Positions 1 through 10,259 of a DNA stretch of 64,000 nt are shown in pieces. Origin of the DNA: Melieria omissa (Eukaryota; Arthropoda; Insecta; Diptera; Ulidiidae); the NCBI GenBank assembly GCA_963971225.1, contig OZ020267.1, positions 84,309,648 through 84,373,647 on the forward strand, in the 5' to 3' direction. Below the pieces are notes generated by a model. That model ran no database searches. It was not told the DNA's origin and saw only the letters and a list, made by a program, of their open reading frames with translations. The position numbers and the translations under genes are program-made. Every line of letters begins with the position of its first letter. Within the stretch, counting starts at the first letter, position 1.

Positions 1-837
1 TGGGGTATAGAAGGATGATTGATACCATTATAGAAAGCATACGAGTCTAGCTAAATAATAAGGCATAATATTATTAAAATCCGTTAACGGGTCGAGATTT
101 AACAGCCATAATTTCGATCATGCTGCCGGTGGGATATTTTTTTTATTTACCAAATTGGTGAAAGGTGGTCACTCTGGCTTAATTTTGACGCCATTTTGAT
201 TAAAGTGATTGTGCGTACTTAGGTTCCACAAGCATTTGATTGGTTATATAGATCAGAGCTGCATTCTTTCAATCAGTAGTTGTTGTGACAGCAACGAAGC
301 AACACGTGTGGGGGCTGCGCGGATTTTTGTTTTGTTGCCTCAAGAAATTGTATGTATGAAAAAAAATTAGATGCTTTTGTTGTTGTAGTTTTTGTTTTGG
401 CGATTGGTTGGCCTTTCGGCAATGACAAATGGGAACATTATATTTTTTTCACTTATAATTTTAAGGGTCAAGCGAAATGCACAATGTGCTTTCAACTAAT
501 TCAATTAATTAAATAATTTGTTTGCATTTTTTTGGTCAACTTTACATGTATTGGTTTTTGCTTTTCCATAAGAAGATTTTGGGCACTCCTGATATAGATG
601 TATCATGTGGTCGATATCACTTTTCCACAACGAAATTCTCCTGCATTATTTGAGATAACGAGAAGATTGACCCCATTTATGAAAGCTCAAAACTCCAGCT
701 AGGTTTTAAGGTTATTATTTTTTCTATAAACCTAGAATCATCATATTTTACAAGCATTTTATCGATTTTGCAGTAGGCAGCCATTTAACGTCACCCTTGC
801 GCATCGATCTGTTCATGATTGCCGAATAGTTATTAAA
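1..837. repeat. 1.2-kb satellite, monomer U1 (left part)
   Basis: First part of a satellite monomer; I set monomer position 1 at the TGGGGTATAGAAGG motif. This is a short-form monomer, lacking the 16-bp GTGTGTATGC-type insert seen in long forms. It is interrupted at monomer position 838 by a Helitron and resumes at 2420. Without the insertion U1 is 1,163 bp, because it also lacks about 17 bp (the TGTTGACAAGCATTTTAG region) near its end. Its closest relative is the monomer at 7485-8664, which shares private variants such as AACGTCACCC. No gene is visible. Confidence 0.95.
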
Positions 838-960
838 TCTTATATATAAAAATCAAATAAATTTCGTATGTCTTCTATAGACTCCCAAACCACCAGACCT
901 ATTTTAATAAATTATTACGTGTCTGTTTACGGGCACCGTGTGGAAAGGTTCTTAGCATAG

Positions 961-2295
961 GGGGCGTGGCACCGCCCATACAACTCAATTCTTTAATATT
1001 GAATATCTTCAGAATTATAAGTCGTATAGCATTGAAATTTGGTACAGTGTCATGGCGTAAACATGTTGTTCGACCGGTAAAATTTAATGGGCGTTGGACA
1101 AGGGGCGTGGCACTTTTTAAATTCCGGTGTAACTTTCGAACTATAGCGTTCACATCAGTGAAACTCGGTACAAACTAACGATTTGGTCGTGTCCTTCGAC
1201 AGGGAGAATAAGGTGGGTTTTTGACAAGGGGGCGTGGCACCGCCCATACAAGCCAACTTTTTAATACGGAATATCTTCGGAATTATAAGTCGTATAGCAT
1301 TGAAATTTGGTACAGTGTCATGGCGTAAACATGTTGTTCGACCGGTAAAATTTAATGGGCGTTGGACAAGGGGCGTGGCACTTTTTAAATTCCGGTGTAA
1401 CTTTCGAACTATAGCGCTCACATCAGTGAAACTCGGTACAAACTAACGATTTGGTCGTGTCCTTCGACAGGGAGAATAGGGTGGGTTTTTGACAAGGGGC
1501 GTGGCACCGCCCATACAAGCCAACTTTTTAATACGGAATATCTTCGGAATCATAAGTCGTATAGCATTGAAATTTGGAACAGTGTCATGGCGTAAACGTG
1601 TCTTTCCACAAATAAAATTTAATGGGCTTTGGAAAGGGGCGTGGCACTTTTTAAATTCCGGTGTAGCTTTTGAACTATAGCATTCACATCAATGACACTC
1701 GGTATAAACTTATTATTTAGTCGTGTCCTTCGGCAGGGGGAATAGGGTTTATTTTAGACAAGGGGGCGTGGCACCGTCCATACAACCCAAATTGTTGATT
1801 AGAAATATCTTCAGAATTATAGGTCGCTCAGTATTGAAATTTGGAACAGCGTCATTATGTAAGCATGTCATTCGACTGGTAAAATTTAATGGGCGTTGGA
1901 CAAGGGGCGTGGAACTTTTTAAATTCCGGTGTTACTTTTGAACTATAGCATTCACATCAACGACACTTGGTACAAAGTAACGATTTGGTCATGTCCTTCG
2001 GCATGGGGAATAGGGTGTATTTTGGACAAGGAGGCGTGGCACCGCCCATACAACCCAACTTTTTGATATGGAATATCTTCGGAATTATAAGTCGCTCAGC
2101 ATTGAAATTTGGAACAGTGTCATTATGTAAGCATGTCATTCTAATGACAAGATTTGATGGGCGTCAGACAAGGGGCGTGGCGCATTGTTTGTGACCCAAA
2201 TATTTTGCTGAACTTTGAGTGGCACAGCAATGAAACTAAGTACGAACCTACCATTTTCCCTTCCGAAAGACGGGATGGTGCGGGCATTGAACAAG
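961..2295 (+). repeat. 267-bp tandem repeats inside the Helitron
   Basis: Five head-to-tail copies, with a partial sixth running to about 2330. The GGGGCGTGGCACCGCCCATA box starts at 961, 1229, 1496, 1763, about 2031 and 2296 (degenerate), giving unit lengths of 268, 267, 267, 268 and 265. Each unit carries a second GGGGCGTGGCACTTTTTAAA-type box about 140 bp downstream of the first, so the unit may be an old dimer. Divergence rises towards the 3' end of the Helitron. Internal minisatellites are common in non-autonomous Helitrons. Confidence 0.92.
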
Positions 2296-2375
2296 GGGGC
2301 TTGGAACCGCCCATATAACTTAAATCTATATATATATACAAGAAAGTGACTGTATGTGAGTTACGGCATCACACA

Positions 2376-2390
2376 CAAACGGACCGTTTG
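2376..2390 (+). other. Palindrome near the Helitron 3' end
   Basis: CAAACGG-A-CCGTTTG is a perfect inverted repeat of 7-bp arms. It lies 29 bp upstream of the terminal CTAG, the region where Helitrons carry the hairpin thought to stop rolling-circle transfer. Position and symmetry fit. The role is inferred from the family. Confidence 0.7.
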
Positions 2391-2441
2391 GGCGAGACGA
2401 AGTTTGCGGGGTCAGCTAGTTATTGATATAATTTGATAAAG

Positions 2442-5400
2442 CTGCATTCTCTAGCTACATTTTAAGGGGTTTTTTATTAACATAACCCATACCGTTTGGA
2501 ATCTATAAGCACTTTAGTGGTGAGTGTGTATTTTGTAATAGGCAGTTTTTCAATGTTATCCTTGCGCATCGATATGCTCATTATTCCTGAAGGATAATGA
2601 AAAGTTAGGGACCAATATAGAAAGCATAAGACTCTGGCTAAATTTTAAGGGGTCAATTATTAATATGCACTTATGCATTTGGTGGTTGCACCCAAGTAGC
2701 AATTTTTTCAAAGTCACCGTTCCAAATCGATTTGCTTTCGAACCTTGGGGTATAGAAGGATGATTAATACCACTATAGAAAGCATACGAGTCTAGATAAA
2801 TCATAAGGCATAATATTATTAAAATCCGTTAACGGGTCGAGATTTAAGAGCCATAATTTCGATCATGCTGCCGGTGGGATATTTTTTTTATTTACCAAAT
2901 TGGTGAAAGGTGGTCACTCTGGCTTAATTTTGACGCCATTTTGATTAAAGTGATTAGACGTACTTAGGTTCCACAAGCATTTGATTGATTATATAGATCA
3001 GAGGTGCATTCTTTCAATCAGTCGTTGTTGTGATAGCAACGAAGCAACACGTGTGGGGGCTGCGCGGATTTTTGTTTTGTTGCCTCAAGAATTTGTATGT
3101 ATGAAAAAAAATTAGATGCTTTTGTTGTTGTAGTTTTTGTGTGTATGCTTTTTTGTGTTGGCGATTGGTTGGCCTTTCGGCAATGACAAATGGGAACATT
3201 ATATTTTTTTCACTTATAATTTTAAGGGTCAAGCGAAATGCACAATGTGCTTTCAACTAATTCAATTAATTAAATAATTTGTTTGCATTTTTTTGGTCAA
3301 CTTTACATGTATTGGTTTTTGCTTTTCCATAAGAATATTTTGGGCACCCCTGATATAGATGTATCATGTGGTCGATATCACTTTTCCACAACGAAATTCT
3401 CCTGCATTATCTGAGATAGCGAGAAGATTGACCCCATTTATGAAAGCTCAAAACTCCAGCTAGGTTTTAAGGTTATTAGTTTTTCTATAAACCTAGAATC
3501 ATCATATTTTACAAGCATTTTATCGATTTTGCAGTAGGCAGCCATTTAATGTCACTCTTGCGCATCGATCTGTTCATGATTGCCGAATAGTAATCAAATT
3601 ATTGATTTAATTTGATAAAGCTGCAATCTCTAGCTACATTTTAAGGGGTTTTTTATTAACGTAACCTGTACCGTTTGGAATCTATAAGCACTTTAGTGGT
3701 GAGTGTGTATTTTGTAATAGGCAGTTTTTCAATGTTATCCTTGCGCATCGATATGCTCATTATTCCTGAGGGATAATGAAAAGTTAGGGACCAATATAGA
3801 AAGCATAAGACTCTGGCTAAATTTTAAGGGGTCAATTATTAATATGCACTTATGCATTTGGTGTTGACAAGCATTTTAGTGGTTGCACCCAAGTAGCAAT
3901 TTTTTCAAAGTCACCGTTCCAAATCGATTTGCTTTCGAACCTTGGGGTATAGAACGATGATTGATCCCATTATAGAAAGCATACGAGTCTAGCTAAATCA
4001 TAAGGCATAATATTATTAAAATCCGTTAACGGGTCGAGATTTAACAGCCATAATTTCGATCATGCTGCCGGTGGGATATTTTTTTTATTTACCAAATTGG
4101 TGAAAGGTGGTCACTCTGGCTTAATTTTGACGCCATTTTGATTAAAGTGATTGTGCGTACTTAGGTTCCACAAGCATTTAATTGGTTATATAGATCAGTG
4201 GTGCATTCTTTCAATCAGTAGTTGTTGTGACAGCAACGAAGCAACACGTGTGGGGGCTGCGCGGATTTTTGTTTTGTTGCCTCAAGAAATTCTATGTATG
4301 AAAAAAAATTAGATGCTTTTGTTGTTGTAGTTTTTGTTTTGACGATTGGTTGGCCTTTCGGCAATGACAAATGGGAACATTATATTTTTTTCACTTATAA
4401 TTTTAAGGGTCAAGCGAAATGCACAATGTGCTTTCAACTAATTCAATTAATTAAATAATTTGTTTGCATTTTTTTGGTCAACTTTACATGTATTGGTTTG
4501 TGCTTTTCCATAAGAAGATTTTGGGCACTCCTGATATAGATGTATCATGTGGTCGATATCACTTTTCCACAACGAAATTCTCCTGCATTATCTGAGATAG
4601 CGAGAAGATTGACCCCATTTATGAAAGCTCAAAACTCCAGCTAGGTTTTAAGGTTATTAGTTTTTCTATAAACCTAGAATCATCATATTTTACAAGCATT
4701 TAATCGATTTTGCAGTAGGCAGCCATTTAATGTCACTCTTGCGCATCGATCTGTTCATGATTGCCTAATAGTAATCAAATTATTGATTTAATTTGATAAA
4801 GCTGCATTCTCTAGCTACATTTTAAGGGGTTTTTTATTAACATAACCCATACCGTTTGGAATCTATAAGCACTTTAGTGGTGAGTGTGTATTTTGTAATA
4901 GGCAGTTTTTCAATGTTATCCTTGCGCATCGATATGCTCATTATTCCTGAAGGATAATGAAAAGTTAGGGACCAATATAGAAAGCATAAGACTCTGGCTA
5001 AATTTTAAGGGGTCAATTATTAATATGCACTTATGCATTTGGTGGTTGCACCCAAGTAGCAATTTTTTCAAAGTCACCGTTCCAAATCGATTTGCTTTCG
5101 AACCTTGGGGTATAGAAGGATGATTAATACCACTATAGAAAGCATACGAGTCTAGATAAATCATAAGGCATAATATTATTAAAATCCGTTAACGGGTCGA
5201 GATTTAAGAGCCATAATTTCGATCATGCTGCCGGTGGGATATTTTTTTTATTTACCAAATTGGTGAAAGGTGGTCACTCTGGCTTAATTTTGACGCCATT
5301 TTGATTAAAGTGATTAGACGTACTTAGGTTCCACAAGCATTTGATTGATTATATAGATCAGAGGTGCATTCTTTCAATCAGTCGTTGTTGTGATAGCAAC

Positions 5401-7161
5401 GAAGCAACACGTGTGGGGGCTGCGCGGATTTTTGTTTTGTTGCCTCAAGAATTTGTATGTATGAAAAAAAATTAGATGCTTTTGTTGTTGTAGTTTTTGT
5501 GTGTATGCTTTTTTGTGTTGGCGATTGGTTGGCCTTTCGGCAATGACAAATGGGAACATTATATTTTTTTCACTTATAATTTTAAGGGTCAAGCGAAATG
5601 CACAATGTGCTTTCAACTAATTCAATTAATTAAATAATTTGTTTGCATTTTTTTGGTCAACTTTACATGTATTGGTTTTTGCTTTTCCATAAGAATATTT
5701 TGGGCACCCCTGATATAGATGTATCATGTGGTCGATATCACTTTTCCACAACGAAATTCTCCTGCATTATCTGAGATAGCGAGAAGATTGACCCCATTTA
5801 TGAAAGCTCAAAACTCCAGCTAGGTTTTAAGGTTATTAGTTTTTCTATAAACCTAGAATCATCATATTTTACAAGCATTTTATCGATTTTGCAGTAGGCA
5901 GCCATTTAATGTCACTCTTGCGCATCGATCTGTTCATGATTGCCGAATAGTAATCAAATTATTGATTTAATTTGATAAAGCTGCAATCTCTAGCTACATT
6001 TTAAGGGGTTTTTTATTAACGTAACCTGTACCGTTTGGAATCTATAAGCACTTTAGTGGTGAGTGTGTATTTTGTAATAGGCAGTTTTTCAATGTTATCC
6101 TTGCGCATCGATATGCTCATTATTCCTGAGGGATAATGAAAAGTTAGGGACCAATATAGAAAGCATAAGACTCTGGCTAAATTTTAAGGGGTCAATTATT
6201 AATATGCACTTATGCATTTGGTGTTGACAAGCATTTTAGTGGTTGCACCCAAGTAGCAATTTTTTCAAAGTCACCGTTCCAAATCGATTTGCTTTCGAAC
6301 CTTGGGGTATAGAACGATGATTGATCCCATTATAGAAAGCATACGAGTCTAGCTAAATCATAAGGCATAATATTATTAAAATCCGTTAACGGGTCGAGAT
6401 TTAACAGCCATAATTTCGATCATGCTGCCGGTGGGATATTTTTTTTATTTACCAAATTGGTGAAAGGTGGTCACTCTGGCTTAATTTTGACGCCATTTTG
6501 ATTAAAGTGATTGTGCGTACTTAGGTTCCACAAGCATTTAATTGGTTATATAGATCAGTGGTGCATTCTTTCAATCAGTAGTTGTTGTGACAGCAACGAA
6601 GCAACACGTGTGGGGGCTGCGCGGATTTTTGTTTTGTTGCCTCAAGAAATTCTATGTATGAAAAAAAATTAGATGCTTTTGTTGTTGTAGTTTTTGTTTT
6701 GACGATTGGTTGGCCTTTCGGCAATGACAAATGGGAACATTATATTTTTTTCACTTATAATTTTAAGGGTCAAGCGAAATGCACAATGTGCTTTCAACTA
6801 ATTCAATTAATTAAATAATTTGTTTGCATTTTTTTGGTCAACTTTACATGTATTGGTTTGTGCTTTTCCATAAGAAGATTTTGGGCACTCCTGATATAGA
6901 TGTATCATGTGGTCGATATCACTTTTCCACAACGAAATTCTCCTGCATTATCTGAGATAGCGAGAAGATTGACCCCATTTATGAAAGCTCAAAACTCCAG
7001 CTAGGTTTTAAGGTTATTAGTTTTTCTATAAACCTAGAATCATCATATTTTACAAGCATTTAATCGATTTTGCAGTAGGCAGCCATTTAATGTCACTCTT
7101 GCGCATCGATCTGTTCATGATTGCCTAATAGTAATCAAATTATTGATTTAATTTGATAAAG
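2442..7161. repeat. Two copies of a 2,360-bp satellite dimer
   Basis: Positions from about 2442 to 4801 repeat almost exactly from about 4802 to 7161. The block joins one long monomer (starts 2746 and 5106) and one short monomer (starts 3943 and 6303). Shared private variants at an offset of 2,360 include GAACGATGATTGATCCC, the ~17-bp deletion before GGTGGTTGCACCC and GATTAGACGTAC. After about 7161 the next monomer departs, for example by keeping the 17 bp. This is a local higher-order duplication. Confidence 0.85.
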
Positions 7162-10100
7162 CTGCAATCTCTAGCTACATTTTAAGGGGTTTTTTTATTA
7201 ACGTAAGCCATACCGTTTGGAATCTATAAGCACTTTAGTGGTGAGTGTGTATTTTGTAATAGGCAGTTTTTCAATGTTATCCTTGCGCATCGATATGCTC
7301 ATTATTCCTGAAGGATAATGAAAAGTTAGGGACCAATATAGAAAGCAGAAGACTCTGGCTAAATTTTAAGGGGTCAATTATTAATATGCACTTATGCATT
7401 TGGTGTTGACAAGCATTTTAGTGGTTGCACCCAAGTAGCAATTTTTTCAAAGTCACCGTTCCAAATCGATTTGCTTTCGAACCTTGGGGTATAGAAGGAT
7501 GATTGATACCATTATAGAAAGCATACGAGTCTAGCTAAATAATATGGCATAATATTATTAAAATCCGTTAACGGGTCGAGATTTAACAGCCATAATTTCG
7601 ATCATGCTGCCAGTGGGATATATTTTTTATTTACCAAATTGGTGAAAGGTGGTCACTCTGGCTTAACTTTGACGCCATTTTGATTAAAGTGATTGTGCGT
7701 ACTTAGGTTCCACAAGCATTTGATTGGTTATATAGATCAGAGGTGCATTCTTTCAATCAGTAGTTGTTGTGACAGCAACGAAGCAACACGTGTGGGGGCT
7801 GCGCGGATTTTTGTTTTGTTGCCTCAAGAAATTCTATGTATGAAAAAAAATTAGATGCTTTTGTTGTTGTAGTTTTTGTTTTGGCGATTGGTTGGCCTTT
7901 CGGCAATGACAAATGGGAACATTATATTTTTTTCACTTATAATTTTAAGGGTCAAGCGAAATGCACAATGTGCTTTCAACTAATTCAATTAATTAAATAA
8001 TTTGTTTGCATTTTTTGGGCAACTTTACATGTATTGGTTTTTGCTTTTCCATAAGAATATTTTGGGTACCCCTGATATAGATGTATCATGTGGTCGATAT
8101 CACTTTTCCACAACGAAATTCTCCTGCATTATTTGAGATAACGAGAAGATTGACCCCATTTATGAAAGCTCAAAACTCCAGCTAGGTTTTAAGGTTATTA
8201 TTTTTTCTATAAACCTAGAATCATCATATTTTACAAGCATTTTATCGATTTTGCAGTAGGCAGCCATTTAACGTCACCCTTGCGCATCGATCTGTTCATG
8301 ATTGCCGAATAGTAATTAAATTATTGATATAATTTGATAAAGCTGCATTCTCTAGCTACATTTTAAGGGGTTTTTTATTAACATAACCCATACCGTTTGG
8401 AATCTATAAGCACTTTAGTGGTGAGTGTGTATTTTGTAATAGGCAGTTTTTCAATGTTATCCTTGCGCATCGATATGCTCATTATTCCTGAAGGATAATG
8501 AAAAGTTAGGGACCAATATAGAAAGCAGAAGACTCTGGCTAAATTTTAAGGGGTCAATTATTAATATGCACTTATGCATTTGGTGTTGACAAGCATTTTA
8601 GTGGTTGCACCCAAGTAGCAATTTTTTCAAAGTCACCGTTCCAAATCGATTTGCTTTCGAACCTTGGGGTATAGAAGGATGATTAATACCATTATAGAAA
8701 GCATACGAGTCTAGCTAAATCATAAGGCATAATATTATTAAAATCCGTTAACGGGTCGAGATTTAACAGCCATAATTTCGATCATGCTGCCGGGGGATAT
8801 TTTTTTTATTTACCAAATTGGTGAAAGGTGGTCACTCTGGCTTAATTTTGACGCCATTTTGATTAAAGTGATTAGACGTACTTAGGTTCCACAAGCATTT
8901 GATTGATTATATAGATCAGAGGTGCATTCTTTCAATCAGTCGTTGTTGTGATAGCAACGAAGCAACACGTGTGGGGGCTGCGCGGATTTTTGTTTTGTTG
9001 CCTCAAGAATTTGTATGTATGAAAAAAAATTAGATGCTTTTGTTGTTGTAGTTTTTGTGTGTATGCTTTTTTGTGTTGGCGATTGGTTGGCCTTTCGGCA
9101 ATGACAAATGGGAACATTATATTTTTTTCACTTATAATTTTAAGGGTCAAGCGAAATGCACAATGTGCTTTCAACTAATTCAATTAATTAAATAATTTGT
9201 TTGCATTTTTTTGGTCAACTTTACATGTATTGGTTTGTGCTTTTCCATAAGAAGATTTTGGGCACTCCTGATATAGATGTATCATGTGGTCGATATCACT
9301 TTTCCACAACGAAATTCTCCTGCATTATCTGAGATAGCGAGAAGATTGACCCCATTTATGAAAGCTCAAAACTCCAGCTAGGTTTTAAGGTTATTAGTTT
9401 TTCTATAAACCTAGAATCATCATATTTTACAAGCATTTTATCGATTTTGCAGTAGGCAGCCATTTAATGTCACTCTTGCGCATCGATCTGTTCATGATTG
9501 CCGAACAGTAATCAAATTATTGATTTAATTTGATAAAGCTGCAATCTCTAGCTACATTTTAAGGGGTTTTTTATTAACGTAACCTGTACCGTTTGGAATC
9601 TATAAGCACTTTAGTGGTGAGTGTGTATTTTGTAATAGGCAGTTCTTCAATGTTATCCTTGCGCATCGATATGCTCATTATTCCTGAGGGATAATGAAAA
9701 GTTAGGGACCAATATAGAAAGCATAAGACTCTGGCTAAATTTTAAGGGGTCAATTATTAATATGCACTTATGCATTTGGTGTTGACAAGCATTTTAGTGG
9801 TTGCACCCAAGTAGCAATTTTTTCAAAGTCACCGTTCCAAATCGATTTGCTTTCGAACCTTGGGGTATAGAACGATGATTGATCCCATTATAGAAAGCAT
9901 ACGAGTCTAGCTAAATCATAAGGCATAATATTATTAAAATCCGTTAACGGGTCGAGATTTAACAGCCATAATTTCGATCATGCTGCCGGTGGGATATTTT
10001 TTTTATTTACCAAATTGGTGAAAGGTGGTCACTCTGGCTTAATTTTGACGCCATTTTGATTAAAGTGATTGTGCGTACTTAGGTTCCACAAGCATTTGAT

Positions 10101-10259
10101 TGGTTATATAGATCAGAGGTGCATTCTTTCAATCAGTCGTTGTTGTGGTAGCAACGAAGCAACACGTGTGGGGGCTGCGCGGATTTTTGTTTTGTTGCCT
10201 CAAGAAATTCTATGTATGAAAAAAAATTAGATGCTTTTGTTGTTGTAGTTTTTGTTTTG

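Larger units (their letters stand above)
838..2419 (+). mobile_element. Non-autonomous Helitron, 1,582 bp
   Basis: The element starts TCTTATATATAAA and ends GCGGGGTCAGCTAG. This is the TC...CTAG layout of Helitrons (rolling-circle transposons), and the 3' end closely resembles ends common in insect Helitrons. It sits exactly between A (837) and T (2420) with no target duplication, as Helitrons do. The sister monomer at 7485-8664 shows the empty site: attaaa/ttattgat at 8315-8328. A palindrome lies about 29 bp before the 3' end. No Rep/helicase coding is present, so it would depend on an autonomous partner. Most of its length is a 267-bp tandem array. The small ORFs inside it are by-products of that array and not genes. 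Confidence 0.93.

Noticed and set aside
539..549. Protease motif DQAS considered as a broken active site (residues 542-545 of the BEL ORF)
   Set aside because: BEL/Pao A17-type proteases often have variants such as D-x-A/G-S-Q instead of the strict DS/TG, so this is not evidence of inactivation. Coordinates here are residue numbers.
966..2194. Series of 60-88-codon ORFs in the Helitron
   Set aside because: They follow the 267-bp tandem repeat on both strands and do not resemble Helitron Rep/helicase.
3014..3256. 73-80-codon minus-strand ORFs repeated through the array
   Set aside because: Same satellite segment read on the other strand; the frame changes with small indels between monomers and no domain is recognisable.
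3361..3450. Hammerhead ribozyme in the satellite
   Set aside because: I looked for the CTGATGA and GAAA core strings in proper order and did not find them; CTGATATAGATG does not fit.
2746..3942. CENP-B-box-like sequence
   Set aside because: No match to the TTCG....A..CGGG pattern; a centromeric role for the array cannot be claimed from sequence alone.
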